64,000 bases of DNA from Flavobacteriaceae bacterium EG-1 (GCF_009649685.1 NZ_WJPK01000001.1:1058760-1122759), one strand, 5' to 3'; shown: positions 17,998 to 28,322, counted from the first letter of the stretch. Notes: generated from the sequence alone by a model not told the origin. Program-made: numbers and translations.

Positions 17998-19086
17998 ATG
18001 AAAAATTCAACAATAAACAAGATACTTCTAGCCTTTGTAATTTTTTTTGGTCTCCTTCTAATGTATCTATTCATCAATAAAAAACAAGAAAAATCAGATG
18101 TAACGACGAATAATTATTCAGTTGAAAATATTGATATACTACAAAGAGAATTACACGATTTCTCCCTTAACAATGGTGAAGAATTTAAATTAGTAAATTC
18201 AGCTATCAAGCAGAATTTTTTAATTCATTTTAAAGGCATGATTAAAGAATTTGATAGTCTAATTATTGGGAAGGGATCAGGTAGATATCTTTCAAGTAAT
18301 ATAGTAGTTACTAAAGACAGTGTTATTTTCACCAAGATTACAAATATTGCAATAAGAAAGGCCTACGGTCATAATTTAAGGCTTCAAAACAATTTAACTA
18401 TTACAATTGATCGGAAAGTAGATACGACTTATACTACTATAATAAACGAAAAAGACACATTAAAGTTTAACACAGATTTCGTTGGAATGAATAATCCATT
18501 TATTCGTTCTATTGGAAGTGAAATTAAAGTTGATACATTTAGTTTTATGAGTGATGAATACTTTTCTGATGTATTTATTTTTGGCGATAGTTATGTAAAT
18601 GTTGGAAGTAAAAAAAGATGGCCTTATTATATTTATAATGCCAATTATAAATTTTTATGTGATGGATTACCAGGTGGAAGATCCGTTGATTCATATAGTT
18701 TCCTTAACGCTGCAATTTCTATTCACAAGCCTAAATTTGTGATTTGGTGTTTGGGCATGAATGATAAAAGTGATGTATTAACGGTTGATAAAGATTGGAT
18801 GTTATATACGAAAAAGGTAATCAGTTTATGTAAACAAAATAATATTTCTTTAATTCTATCCACAATACCATCCGTGCCTTCTAGAAATCATAAAGAGAAA
18901 AACAATTTTATTCGCGAATCTGGATTTCGATTTATTGATTTTGACAAAGCAGTTTCAGATGGGCAAGGAAATTGGAATAGCGAGTTATTGGCAACTGACG
19001 AAGTACATCCAAGCACTAAAGGTGCAAAAACATTAGCAGCGCAATTTCTCAAAGATTTTCCGGAGATTAAAAATTACTCAAAATAA
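17998..19086 (+). CDS. Membrane-anchored SGNH/GDSL hydrolase
   Basis: A 362-residue protein with an N-terminal membrane anchor (residues 8-26). A beta-type domain runs to about 185, then an SGNH hydrolase. Block I is FIFGDSYVNVG with Ser 198, the block II Gly lies in PGGRS, block III is LGMND (Gly 253, Asn 255) and block V is DEVHPS (Asp 334, His 337), so the catalytic set is complete. Such enzymes remove acyl groups from sugars, lipids or peptidoglycan. Neighbouring glycosidase-like genes suggest a carbohydrate esterase, but the substrate is not known. The start is the ATG at 17998, one codon after an in-frame TTG. Confidence 0.88.
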   Translation: MKNSTINKILLAFVIFFGLLLMYLFINKKQEKSDVTTNNYSVENIDILQRELHDFSLNNGEEFKLVNSAIKQNFLIHFKGMIKEFDSLIIGKGSGRYLSSNIVVTKDSVIFTKITNIAIRKAYGHNLRLQNNLTITIDRKVDTTYTTIINEKDTLKFNTDFVGMNNPFIRSIGSEIKVDTFSFMSDEYFSDVFIFGDSYVNVGSKKRWPYYIYNANYKFLCDGLPGGRSVDSYSFLNAAISIHKPKFVIWCLGMNDKSDVLTVDKDWMLYTKKVISLCKQNNISLILSTIPSVPSRNHKEKNNFIRESGFRFIDFDKAVSDGQGNWNSELLATDEVHPSTKGAKTLAAQFLKDFPEIKNYSK

Positions 19087-19098
19087 ACCATTTACTCA

Positions 19099-20148
19099 TT
19101 ATTTTATTGATCTACAAACAATAAAAGATTCATCACCTTTTTTAACAGAGAAAGCTAAAACCTTTGGATTTTCGTTTTCTATTAAAATATATGGTCGTTC
19201 CATTCGATCTGGTTTAATAAAAGTACCATCTGAAAGTGGTATTTTCTTAGTCATTAAAACATCTTCTTTGGCTTTTTGCCAATTTAATCCATCACTAGAA
19301 CTTACTAAACCAAGATAAGTATGAGCATGAAACACACCATAATAATAATCACGTTTTTTATCATACCATAACGACATATCTTCTGTGTCTAAATAATCAA
19401 TTACAGGCTTATCTTGAATTTTAAAATTCCCTATGGGGCTATCTGCAATAGCAATTGCTTGATTTCTAATAAAGCGCTTTTCATTTGGCTTATCTCCTTT
19501 TACTATAAGATAATAAAGACCATCTTTTCCTTGATCAATAGCAGGATTCACTGTAATAGTTGTAATAGGACCTGAAGGTTCAATAATAGGTTTTGATTGT
19601 CTTACCCAAGGGCCGTTTAAACTATTAGAAATAGCAACACCTGTCCTCATATTACTTCTTAAAATATTACGCTCTTTATTCAAAGCTTTTTGTTTGCCAA
19701 GTTTTATAAGTTTTTTTTCATTTATTTTTTCCAAATTATAATTTGTGGCTATATAATAAAGATAATATCGACCTTCAAAATATTTAATTTTAGGATTATG
19801 AGCTGTTATTGCATCCCAATTCTTATCCCGTGTTCCCATCAAAACAACCTCTTTAAATTGCCATGGTCCAGAAGCTTTTTTTGAAACTGCATGCGCAATT
19901 TCTGAATGAGTTAACCACCCTGAAAATTGGTATTTTTTAGGCCATCGGGAGTAAAACAAATGATAAAAGTCATCATCACCCTTTATTATTGAAGGTCCCC
20001 AATTAAAGTAATCATCCGTTTCAAATATGTTTTCTGAAGAAACAGGTTGAAGTTTATTTTTTATAGAAAGGGTATCAACTTGGACTTGCCCTAAAATAAT
20101 GATTGAAAAAAAATAAAAAACTACGTTAAAAACCTTTTTAATAAGCAT
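19099..20148 (-). CDS. Secreted five-bladed-propeller glycosidase-like protein
   Basis: A 349-residue protein with a signal peptide (to about IILGQ). Repeated beta-propeller blades can be seen: FNWGPSIIKGDDDFYHLFYS, AHNPKIKYFEGRYYLYYIA, NPAIDQGKDGLYYLIVKGD, EDMSLWYDKKRDYYYGVFH and MERPYILIENENPKVLAFS. This pattern is typical of the GH43/GH117/GH130-like superfamily and of sucrase-type proteins in marine Bacteroidota. Acidic residues sit at blade starts, as expected for the active site, but I cannot assign a family or sugar. The gene is convergent with the SGNH hydrolase gene. Confidence 0.75.
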   Translation of the reverse strand: MLIKKVFNVVFYFFSIIILGQVQVDTLSIKNKLQPVSSENIFETDDYFNWGPSIIKGDDDFYHLFYSRWPKKYQFSGWLTHSEIAHAVSKKASGPWQFKEVVLMGTRDKNWDAITAHNPKIKYFEGRYYLYYIATNYNLEKINEKKLIKLGKQKALNKERNILRSNMRTGVAISNSLNGPWVRQSKPIIEPSGPITTITVNPAIDQGKDGLYYLIVKGDKPNEKRFIRNQAIAIADSPIGNFKIQDKPVIDYLDTEDMSLWYDKKRDYYYGVFHAHTYLGLVSSSDGLNWQKAKEDVLMTKKIPLSDGTFIKPDRMERPYILIENENPKVLAFSVKKGDESFIVCRSIK

Positions 20149-20224
20149 AAATAAATAGTAATAAGTATAGGTTTGAGAAGATAGTAGTTTTATATTTACT
20201 TTAAATCAAAACAGCGTTTTAAAA

Positions 20225-21106
20225 TTGAATAATTTTCATCAAAGCATAACTCTTAAAGATGGAAGAAGATTAGCGTTCGCTATTTATGGTAATGTAGATG
20301 GTTACCCAATAATCTATTGTCATGGTTCTCAAAGTTCCAGAATAGAAATGCATTACAATATGTCGTTCGCAAACGAGAACGGTTTGAAAATAATAACCGT
20401 TGACCGTCCTGGCCATGGAAATTCAGACTTTAATCCTAAAGGTTCTATACTTAGCTTTGCCGATGATGTTTACGAATTAACCAATCATTTAGAAATTGAT
20501 AATTTTTCTGTGGCGGGAATGTCTGCCGGGTCTCCTTTTGCATTAGGTATTGCTTATCAATATCCGCAACAAGTTCAAAAGACAGCGATTATTAGTGGCT
20601 TTGCTCCTTTTAACTCGGACAGTAAAAAAGTACTGACGAAAGAAGTGAAAGTAATGTTGAACCTTGCAAAGTACTTCCCATGGCTTTTAAAATTAATGCT
20701 TTCTATTCAAGCCAAGCAATTGAAGAAAAAACCTAAAAAAGCTTTACAAGGTTTCCTAAAAATAATGAGTAGTCCTGATCAGGAAATTTTGAAAAACACA
20801 TCGGTGATGGATATCATAGAAAGAATGTTTGTTGAAGCTTTCAGACAAGGAAGTGCTGGGGTTTCTTATGAAATATCAAACTTATTGGTAAAAGACTGGA
20901 AATTTAAATTAAGTGATATTCAAGTACCTGTTAAATTTTGGCAAGGTAAAAAAGACAACAATGTACCTTTTGAATGGGCTCAGTTAATGAAAAAAGAAAT
21001 TGAGAATTCCGACATTATACTCTTTCCTGAAGAAGGACATTTAATAATTTTTCAACATGCAAAAGAAATATTTACAGAATTAAAACCGAGCATTACCATT
21101 CCATAA
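20225..21106 (+). CDS. Alpha/beta hydrolase
   Basis: A 293-residue cytoplasmic alpha/beta-hydrolase-fold protein with no signal peptide. The oxyanion-hole HG is in IIYCHGSQSSR, the nucleophile elbow is GMSAGSP (Ser 100) and the His is in PEEGHLIIF near the end. DRPGHGNSD after strand 4 is the usual family marker. The acid is likely Asp in QGKKDNNVP. The start is a TTG with no better ATG before residue 42. It lies 16 bases upstream of a glycosidase-like gene on the same strand, which may be cotranscribed. The substrate is unknown. Confidence 0.88.
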   Translation: MNNFHQSITLKDGRRLAFAIYGNVDGYPIIYCHGSQSSRIEMHYNMSFANENGLKIITVDRPGHGNSDFNPKGSILSFADDVYELTNHLEIDNFSVAGMSAGSPFALGIAYQYPQQVQKTAIISGFAPFNSDSKKVLTKEVKVMLNLAKYFPWLLKLMLSIQAKQLKKKPKKALQGFLKIMSSPDQEILKNTSVMDIIERMFVEAFRQGSAGVSYEISNLLVKDWKFKLSDIQVPVKFWQGKKDNNVPFEWAQLMKKEIENSDIILFPEEGHLIIFQHAKEIFTELKPSITIP

Positions 21107-21122
21107 AAACTAAAGGGAAATC

Positions 21123-22118
21123 ATGATACTAATAAAACAATGTAGCATTCCCCTTATAATTGTTGTGTACTTTTTTTCCACGCAGATTTCAGCGCAAAAC
21201 TCAATTTTAGATAATATAAATTCCCCAATATTATTTAAAGGAAATGATTCAGTTGCCTATCGTGATCCAGCAATTCTATATCATAAAGACGTTTTTCATC
21301 TATTTTATACACAAGTAAAATCGGAAAATGGATACATCTATTCCTACACCGTCCAAAGCACATCATCAGATTTAAAGCATTGGAGTATTGGAAAAATAAT
21401 TACACCAAAAGGTCAGAATTTAAACTACTGTAGTCCTGGAAATGTTATACGCTTTAAAGATGAGTGGATATTAAGTTTGCAAACGTACCCTAGACCAGGC
21501 TTGCGAGTAGAAGATAAAACCCGCTATGGTACCGCTGATGCAAGAATTTTTATTATGCGAAGTAAAGATTTAGAACATTGGAGCGAACCAGAATTATTAA
21601 AAGTAAAGGGGTCAGAAATAAAAGAAGCAGCAATGGGAAGAATGATTGATCCATATCTAATTGAAGACAAAGATGAAAAAGGAAAATGGTGGTGCTTTTA
21701 CAAACAAAACGGAGTTAGTATGTCTTACAGCTACGATTTAAAAAATTGGACCTACTGTTGCAATACGGAATCGGGAGAAAATGTTTCAGTTTTAAAAAAA
21801 AATAATGAATATATCTTATTCCATTCACCGCCAAATGGTATTGCAATAAAACGCTCTGACAACCTAAAAGATTGGAAAGATTGGGGTGATGTAATCGTAT
21901 TAGACCAGAATCATTGGTCTTGGGCTAAAGGTCGTATTTCCGCCGGAACGGTAATTGATCTTAGATCAAACTCAAAATTCGGCAAATATCTTATGTTTTT
22001 TCATGGTTCCGGACCCAAAACAGAAGAAGAAGGAGATTTTGACAAAAATGCTTCTTTGGGCATTGCATGGAGCAACGATTTAATACATTGGAATTGGCCA
22101 CGAAAAGATTCCAAATAG
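21123..22118 (+). CDS. Secreted GH43/GH117-like glycoside hydrolase family protein
   Basis: A 331-residue protein with a signal peptide (to about QISAQ). The propeller start AYRDPAILYHKDVFHLFYTQ holds the Asp used as general base in GH32/43/68/117 folds. Later blades carry RSKDLEHWSEPE, MIDPYLIEDKDEKGKWW, YDLKNWTY, RSDNLKDWKDWG and SNDLIHWNWP, the last four being the usual SxDLxxW blade repeats. The sugar cannot be predicted. It follows the alpha/beta hydrolase by 16 bases. Confidence 0.8.
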   Translation: MILIKQCSIPLIIVVYFFSTQISAQNSILDNINSPILFKGNDSVAYRDPAILYHKDVFHLFYTQVKSENGYIYSYTVQSTSSDLKHWSIGKIITPKGQNLNYCSPGNVIRFKDEWILSLQTYPRPGLRVEDKTRYGTADARIFIMRSKDLEHWSEPELLKVKGSEIKEAAMGRMIDPYLIEDKDEKGKWWCFYKQNGVSMSYSYDLKNWTYCCNTESGENVSVLKKNNEYILFHSPPNGIAIKRSDNLKDWKDWGDVIVLDQNHWSWAKGRISAGTVIDLRSNSKFGKYLMFFHGSGPKTEEEGDFDKNASLGIAWSNDLIHWNWPRKDSK

Positions 22119-22406
22119 TACTTTATTAAATTAGAAAAGATAATAGAACCAATTGATAAGTGCACAGTTTTACTTCGTTACAGCTCCCCTATTTTCAACA
22201 ATAAATAATAGTGAAAATCATAGGCAACCAATTAATACTAGTATTAGACTATATCAATTTGTAATGATCCTTTTACATAACTCTCAAATTTGAATAAATG
22301 AGTTCCGATTACGACCACTATCATTAACCTCATCGATATACTACTCACCGAAAATTAAGGGAAATAATACAATAATAACTTCTTTATATTGTTATATTTT
22401 CCTACA

Positions 22407-25400
22407 ATGAAAACAATTAAAAAAACAAATACGTTATTGATTTTAGCTCTAATCGTTGGAATAGCATTTCACGGTTCAGCTATCTTTTTTACATTGGAAT
22501 ATACCTATGATGCTTTAATACATTTGTTTTTTGCTGACCACTATGCTTCAAGTTGGTTTGACCCATGGGAATATAGGTGGTATACAGGATTTACTGTGCA
22601 ATCTTACCCACCCTTAGTACATCAATTAATAGGCATTCTCTCATACATTGGTGGATTAAAATTTGGAATGTATACTGTAGGTTTATTGGCCATAGTTTTA
22701 TTTATTACGGGAGTATATCGCTATACTTTATTAATGACAGGTAGTCGTAGAATAGCGGGATACGGTGCCGTTTTGGCTGTATTCTCCTCCACCTTTGTTG
22801 AAACGCTTCATATTTTTGGTCAACTACCAAGTGTTTCCGCCTTATCAATTTTACTGCATGCAATGACCGAAATTTATCTCTATATAAAAACTGGAAAAAC
22901 TAGATACTTTATTACATCGGCGAGTATGCTTGCAGTAACAGTAACATCGCATCATGTAACGCCACTTTTTGGCATGGTGTTTTTCATTGCCCCTTTAATG
23001 GGAATGACAGTAATGGATGCCGCAAGAGAAAAAGTAGCCTCGTATAAAAAACTTTCATTCAAGGTATTCTGGAGTTCCACTTTACAACATTTTTGGCGCA
23101 TTGCCAAATTTGGAGGAACTGCCATTTTTTTACTTGTGTTCTGTATTTTTCCGTATTGGTATAACTCAAAAAGAAACCCTATTACCCAAGTTGCAATTCC
23201 TCATGGTTCTAGAGATAATTTCTTGGAAGTGACCTCATCTGGACTCGTTTTTTTTGTAATTCCATGGGGAGTTTTTCTATTTGTTTTACCATATTTCTTT
23301 TACAGATACTTTAGTAAAAGATATTTGTTTTTTGGTTTATCCTTTACACTATTAACTATATTGGGAACTGGGGGTTCTACGCCTATTCCACGTTTAATGT
23401 TAGGCGAAATGGCCTTTAACATTCTAACCTTAGATAGGTTTACATTATGGGCTACAATAATGGCGCTACCAATATTTGCTGAATTTGCATTTAGAATGGT
23501 CGAGGGTGATTTAAAAGCTTTAATTCAAGCAAGGTTCGGTGGCGTTTATCATCGGGTTTTAGGAGGATTAATTGCCGGTGGGCTGCTATTTATGGTGCTC
23601 TTTACAATGACATTAGGTTATTTCCGACCTTCGCAGCCTGCAAAAATAAAAATGTTGCCTATTGTTAATTTTCTTGGGGCAGATTCTCATGATTCTTGGC
23701 GTTATTTACCTTTGGGGTTTGGTGATCAAATGGCATGGCTTTCTGCACAAACTAATGCAATGACTGTTGACGGTAATTATCATTCAGCAAGACGATTACC
23801 GGAGCTAACCACAAGAGCAATAGAACGCATTGAGAATTCTAAATTTAGAGGTGTTGAAGGTATTGGGTCTTTGCAACAGTTCTTAACCGTACCAGAGAAG
23901 TATAACCTTAAATACATTTTCTCTAATGACAAGTTTTATGATCCCATACTGTATTATTGTGGTTGGCAGCGCTTACAACAATTAGAAAATGGTATTATGG
24001 TATGGGAAAAACTGAATGTGGCACCCATACCACAAATTTTGCCCAAACAAGATGTTCCAACGATAATGAAATTAATGTGGGGATTAATACCATTATCCAC
24101 AGTTCTAATAGCAATTTTTATTAATATTCAGATGATTTGGGTAAGGCTCCTAAAGTCAAAAAAGACTGAAGAGCATTCATTTATGAAACTTGCTTTACCT
24201 TATAATAAGTTTTCTAACAAGCTTCTAATTTTCTCCCATTGGTGGGCCCTACTAATGCTTGTTATACTGGGTTACGGTATCTTTCTTTTTTATGTTAAGA
24301 ATGAAGAGCAACTTTCTCCAAACAACGTAGTTGAATCTTATTATGATGCTTTAGATTTTAAAGAATTCTCAAGAGCACATTCTTATCTTGATCCAGAAAA
24401 CAATATTGATATTGCTCAATATATGCTTGAAGTTTCGGTTACCGACGGTATATTAAGTTCATATGCCAAATTAGATTCTTTAAATATTGAAATTTATGAT
24501 GTTACTAAAACGAGTGCTAAAGCAAAAGTAGCTACAACTTGGATTACTCCTTTAGAAAACGTTTTTAATAATGATTATCATGAGTTAGTAAAAAGAAATG
24601 GCAAATGGTATATAGAACCTTCAAAAGTAGATAATGACATACCGCCTGATCAACTATTTACAGCAAATGGCACTACATATTACAATCATGGTAGGCGTAA
24701 AATTACTACACAAGAAACTTATCATGAGGATGTTTTAAAACAACCTGTTTTGGAAATTCTATCAGCGAAGCTTGTAAAATTTAAAGGTCAATATAGTATA
24801 ATTGGCGAATTACAAAATGTTGATGATACCCCTGCCGATGTTGTCATTAAAGCCACCCTTTATAATGACCAAAACAAAGAATTAGCGAATTACAATGCGA
24901 AGCATCATATCAAGCATAAATTAATGCCAAAAGAAACGACAACCTTTAAAATAAATTTTGAAGGTATTGCTTGGTCTTCTACAAAAGACACATTGCCACC
25001 CACTTTTAATCCTGATGAGTTTACTCCTGTTAGTTTTGAAGAACAACCTACGAAGTTTAACTTGCAATCAGCGGGTAATACTGCTAATACAGACTTATAC
25101 AAGCATTTAGCACTACAAGATCTTGAATATACCGAACAAGGATTTAATGGTGTACTATTTAATTCAGGAGTTCAGGAAGTTACCATACCTCAGTTGATAA
25201 TTTCTTATTATAATAAAGATCATGAATTACTCTGGGTAGATCACAAATTTGTCACCTCAGGTGTTCGAATTCAACGAAAACAATTTTTCAATTATCAGCC
25301 ATTAGATTTAGATAGTCTTAGCATTATAAATAGCAGTCTTAAAAATTGTTTTGTAAACGGATTGCCAAATGAATCAATTGCGGAAAAAATGTTTCCGAAT

Positions 25401-25502
25401 AGAAATAGTGTTCATGGACTTAAGCAAACCCAGCCATTTAAGGGCAAAGGATATGAGTACATAAAATTTGAACTAAACAGTTATATAGGAAATCCCAAAT
25501 AG
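22407..25502 (+). CDS. Large membrane protein: GT-C-like glycosyltransferase with NTF2-like and FxLYD domains
   Basis: The product has 1031 residues. The first ~600 form a polytopic membrane region. TYDALIHLFFADHYASSWFD, WYTGFTVQSYPPLVHQLIG and VTSHHVTPL resemble the PTPS-related membrane proteins (PF10131 type) and other GT-C enzymes, which use polyprenyl-phosphate sugars outside the membrane. After a last helix (about 615-640) come an NTF2-like domain (NNVVESYYDALDFKEFSRAH to GKWYIEPS, about 645-760) and two FxLYD-like beta domains (from LEILSAKLVKFKGQYSIIGE, and from LQDLEYTEQGFNGVLFNSG). These would lie in the periplasm. It is the first gene of a three-gene operon, with the next start 1 base after its stop. 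The ATG at 22407 is preferred over a TTG six codons upstream. Confidence 0.75.
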   Translation: MKTIKKTNTLLILALIVGIAFHGSAIFFTLEYTYDALIHLFFADHYASSWFDPWEYRWYTGFTVQSYPPLVHQLIGILSYIGGLKFGMYTVGLLAIVLFITGVYRYTLLMTGSRRIAGYGAVLAVFSSTFVETLHIFGQLPSVSALSILLHAMTEIYLYIKTGKTRYFITSASMLAVTVTSHHVTPLFGMVFFIAPLMGMTVMDAAREKVASYKKLSFKVFWSSTLQHFWRIAKFGGTAIFLLVFCIFPYWYNSKRNPITQVAIPHGSRDNFLEVTSSGLVFFVIPWGVFLFVLPYFFYRYFSKRYLFFGLSFTLLTILGTGGSTPIPRLMLGEMAFNILTLDRFTLWATIMALPIFAEFAFRMVEGDLKALIQARFGGVYHRVLGGLIAGGLLFMVLFTMTLGYFRPSQPAKIKMLPIVNFLGADSHDSWRYLPLGFGDQMAWLSAQTNAMTVDGNYHSARRLPELTTRAIERIENSKFRGVEGIGSLQQFLTVPEKYNLKYIFSNDKFYDPILYYCGWQRLQQLENGIMVWEKLNVAPIPQILPKQDVPTIMKLMWGLIPLSTVLIAIFINIQMIWVRLLKSKKTEEHSFMKLALPYNKFSNKLLIFSHWWALLMLVILGYGIFLFYVKNEEQLSPNNVVESYYDALDFKEFSRAHSYLDPENNIDIAQYMLEVSVTDGILSSYAKLDSLNIEIYDVTKTSAKAKVATTWITPLENVFNNDYHELVKRNGKWYIEPSKVDNDIPPDQLFTANGTTYYNHGRRKITTQETYHEDVLKQPVLEILSAKLVKFKGQYSIIGELQNVDDTPADVVIKATLYNDQNKELANYNAKHHIKHKLMPKETTTFKINFEGIAWSSTKDTLPPTFNPDEFTPVSFEEQPTKFNLQSAGNTANTDLYKHLALQDLEYTEQGFNGVLFNSGVQEVTIPQLIISYYNKDHELLWVDHKFVTSGVRIQRKQFFNYQPLDLDSLSIINSSLKNCFVNGLPNESIAEKMFPNRNSVHGLKQTQPFKGKGYEYIKFELNSYIGNPK

Positions 25503-25503
25503 C

Positions 25504-26742
25504 ATGTACATAAGAATTGTTATTATTTTATGCGTACTTCTTGCTAGTTGTTCTTCTAATGAAAAGGAACCAGTAATAAAGACTGTGCTTCCAGACGTTA
25601 TGTTAGAATCTAAAAAAATCGACTTTATAGCTGGCGATTCTATTAGCATAACATTTAAAACAGATTCCAGTTTCGAAAAATTAAAACTACAAGTTAAAAA
25701 CGCGTACGGTAGTACTCTATTAACTCCCAAAACTATCAATGAAAATAAAATAAATTTTTTAGTGCCCAAAAATTATTCAAGACTAGCGGGTCCTTGCCGA
25801 TGGCAACTATTACATGATACTGAAATAGTTTTAAAGGGCGTTATTAATATTACAACTAATGATATTCATCAAACGCATATAGAATCGTATTTTGGACCAA
25901 GAAGTATTTCTGCGGGACCTATAGATTTTTCCATGCTTACAGTAGCTCCTACCGACATTTATGATAATCCGTTAAATGATGGAACCGAGGTAACTGTTAA
26001 GTATCAATTTCAAGAAAAAATTAATGAATTAAAAATTACCACTAAAAGCTTTTTTGCTTGGTATAATGTTAATTCAACAACTAAATCTGGAAGAATTTTG
26101 GTAACCTCAGAATGTAATAGCACTACATCAAAAGAACTTGCTACTATTGTTTTTCCTGCTAATGCTACAGATTTCTCTATTAATGCTACAAGCGCACATA
26201 ATTTTGCAGACGGCAACCAAATAATAACTTTTAAATCTGATATAATTCGTGACCAATTTGGAAACATAGTAAGTAATGGAACACTCGTAACTTTCGTTAT
26301 AAAAAATGAAAATGATGCTTATTTGTATACTATCGGCACTACACTTAATGGCATTGCGGAAGCAAAAACTTTACATCCCGACAAAGCGTCAAAATGGGAA
26401 ATACAAGCTTTTATTACTGGTGCTGCTGAGAGTAATACTACCAATTTTGATTTTAAACCTGCTATACATGATTATCCTGTTCTTTTCTCTAAAGGAAATA
26501 GAAATATTGATATTGGCCCTTTCGAAAGTTTCATGAAGCAATTAATTCCGGATGGTCTACTTGTTCAGCTTGATATTTATGATGCAGATGGTAAGTTCAT
26601 TCAGTCTGAAAAAACAACTACTAAAAATGGAATTTGCAATATTTTTTTAGGTGCTCATTACCTCCCAGAAGGCAATTACATCTTAAAATTACAAGCAGCC
26701 GGCATCAAAAAAGAATTTAGAATAAATATACATGGCAATTAA
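25504..26742 (+). CDS. Lipoprotein with invasin/Ig-like domains, EPS operon
   Basis: A 412-residue lipoprotein (VLLASC, Cys 16). The sequence is all-beta; MLTVAPTDIYDNPLNDGTEV and NQIITFKSDIIRDQFGNIVSNGT are the DxxGNPxxDGTxV pattern of Big_1/invasin-type Ig domains, giving two or three such domains. The C-terminal part (LLVQLDIYDADGKFIQSEKT, NYILKLQAAGIKKEF) looks like a carboxypeptidase-regulatory or T9SS-like Ig module. No catalytic residue is suggested. It starts 1 base after the membrane glycosyltransferase and overlaps the following glycosidase gene by 11 bases, so the three are translated together. It is probably a structural partner in EPS handling. Confidence 0.78.
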   Translation: MYIRIVIILCVLLASCSSNEKEPVIKTVLPDVMLESKKIDFIAGDSISITFKTDSSFEKLKLQVKNAYGSTLLTPKTINENKINFLVPKNYSRLAGPCRWQLLHDTEIVLKGVINITTNDIHQTHIESYFGPRSISAGPIDFSMLTVAPTDIYDNPLNDGTEVTVKYQFQEKINELKITTKSFFAWYNVNSTTKSGRILVTSECNSTTSKELATIVFPANATDFSINATSAHNFADGNQIITFKSDIIRDQFGNIVSNGTLVTFVIKNENDAYLYTIGTTLNGIAEAKTLHPDKASKWEIQAFITGAAESNTTNFDFKPAIHDYPVLFSKGNRNIDIGPFESFMKQLIPDGLLVQLDIYDADGKFIQSEKTTTKNGICNIFLGAHYLPEGNYILKLQAAGIKKEFRINIHGN

Positions 26743-28267
26743 ATTAAATAAAGTATTCTACAGATCAGCATTAATAGTCACATTTTTGGCCATAAATGCA
26801 CTTGTTATTTATGGTTTGGGTGCTGCCTGGTCTTTTATGAATACCGGAGCAGATAAAACTTCTTTATTGCACTTAGAAGTACCTATGGAAGATGTCTACA
26901 AACCAAGTATAAATTGGATTAATACGGATAACCCCGGAAGGTCAATGGATAAACAAGCTTTGGGTGAGATTACCAATGATTACATGAATGCTTGGCATGT
27001 ACGTAACATTGCTTATAAAAAAAATGATAAGTACGGTATTGAAGATTTTTATACAGATAGTGCTAGAGTTCGACTATATGATAATATAGCCATGAATTTA
27101 AAAAACAATAACTGGTTTAAACGTACCACCTTAAGCCATAATTCTGCTTTAGACTTTTACACTGCCGACGGAACAATGGTAGTTTTTAAAGACTATAATG
27201 TTGAAGAGTACCAAGAAACTTATGAAGGAGATCAACTTGTATTTAAAGAAAAAGACACTACCAGTTATCAGGTAATGATGCTGTTAGAAGATGGGTTTTG
27301 GCGTATTAGACACTTAAAGGAAATACCAAACCTTAAAGACACTTCGAATGTTAGCCAACGAAAAATAGATGATAAAATAGCAAAAATTAAAAAATCGAAA
27401 GGTATTAACTATTATCCTAAAGACTCGCCGTGGGATACCTTTGGAAAAAAATTTAATGATAGTATAATTAACCAAGATTTTAATATTATTAATGACATGG
27501 GGTTAAATACTATCCGTGTATTTATACAATACGAGGATTTTGGAAAAAATCGTGTAGATCATAAAAAATTAGCTTTATTAAAAACGCTTTTAGATACTGC
27601 TGAGAAGAACAACCTAGATGTACTTATCACTTTATTTGACTTCTACGGTGATTATGATGTATCTAACTGGACACTGACACACCGACATGCCGAAACCATT
27701 GTAAAAGCTATAAAAGATCACCCGGCTCTTTTAGGTTGGGACATAAAAAATGAACCTGACCTCGATTTTGATTCCAGAGGAAGGTTACGCGTACTAAGTT
27801 GGTTAGAGCAAATGATAGAAAATATTAAAAAATGGGATAATAATCACCCCATAACTATTGGCTGGTCATCACCTGAAGCGGGTATAGAACTTGCTGATAA
27901 AGTTGATTTTGTTTCGTACCATTATTATCGCGAACCAGAAGCCTTTTTGGAAGAACACAACAAATTAAAATCAATTGTCTCAGATAAGCCTTTAGTTTTA
28001 CAAGAATATGGCTATTCTTCATATAGTGGAATTTGGAATTTCTATCAAAGTAGTCCTGAAGCACAATTTGAATATTATCAACTAATGCAAAATCAGTTAG
28101 CGGATGCGTCTATACCATTTCTTTTTTGGACACTATACGATTTTGAAAATGTACCCACATCTGTTGCAGGTAGTCTACCATGGAAGACGCAAAAGCAACA
28201 TTATTTCGGATGCATTGATTTAAAAGGTAACAAAAAAGAAATATTTAATATTCTGAAGCAGCACTAA
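26732..28267 (+). CDS. Membrane-anchored GH5-like glycosidase with NTF2-like domain
   Basis: A 511-residue protein. An N-terminal anchor (residues 10-33) is followed by an NTF2-like domain (about 75-200, ending with DGFWRIRHLKE) and a TIM-barrel glycosidase of GH5/clan A type (about 220-511). GWDIKNEPD gives the acid/base Glu 341, and LVLQEYGYSS the nucleophile Glu 425. SYHYYREP and LFWTLYDF are further clan A markers. It faces the periplasm. As part of an EPS operon it is more likely to trim or release the nascent polymer, in the way BcsZ or PelA do, than to be a nutritional enzyme. That role is inference. Confidence 0.85.
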   Translation: MAIKLNKVFYRSALIVTFLAINALVIYGLGAAWSFMNTGADKTSLLHLEVPMEDVYKPSINWINTDNPGRSMDKQALGEITNDYMNAWHVRNIAYKKNDKYGIEDFYTDSARVRLYDNIAMNLKNNNWFKRTTLSHNSALDFYTADGTMVVFKDYNVEEYQETYEGDQLVFKEKDTTSYQVMMLLEDGFWRIRHLKEIPNLKDTSNVSQRKIDDKIAKIKKSKGINYYPKDSPWDTFGKKFNDSIINQDFNIINDMGLNTIRVFIQYEDFGKNRVDHKKLALLKTLLDTAEKNNLDVLITLFDFYGDYDVSNWTLTHRHAETIVKAIKDHPALLGWDIKNEPDLDFDSRGRLRVLSWLEQMIENIKKWDNNHPITIGWSSPEAGIELADKVDFVSYHYYREPEAFLEEHNKLKSIVSDKPLVLQEYGYSSYSGIWNFYQSSPEAQFEYYQLMQNQLADASIPFLFWTLYDFENVPTSVAGSLPWKTQKQHYFGCIDLKGNKKEIFNILKQH

Positions 28268-28268
28268 A

Positions 28269-28322
28269 AAAAGGGAATAACAATACTGCTACTCCCCTTC
28301 CATTAACACTAACCTTTTTTTT
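28269..28322. terminator. Weak terminator region between convergent EPS genes
   Basis: An imperfect hairpin (agggaata ... tactcccct) is followed by an eight-T run just before the stop of the minus-strand gene. The space between the two convergent genes is only 53 bases. The pairing is not strong. Confidence 0.35.
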
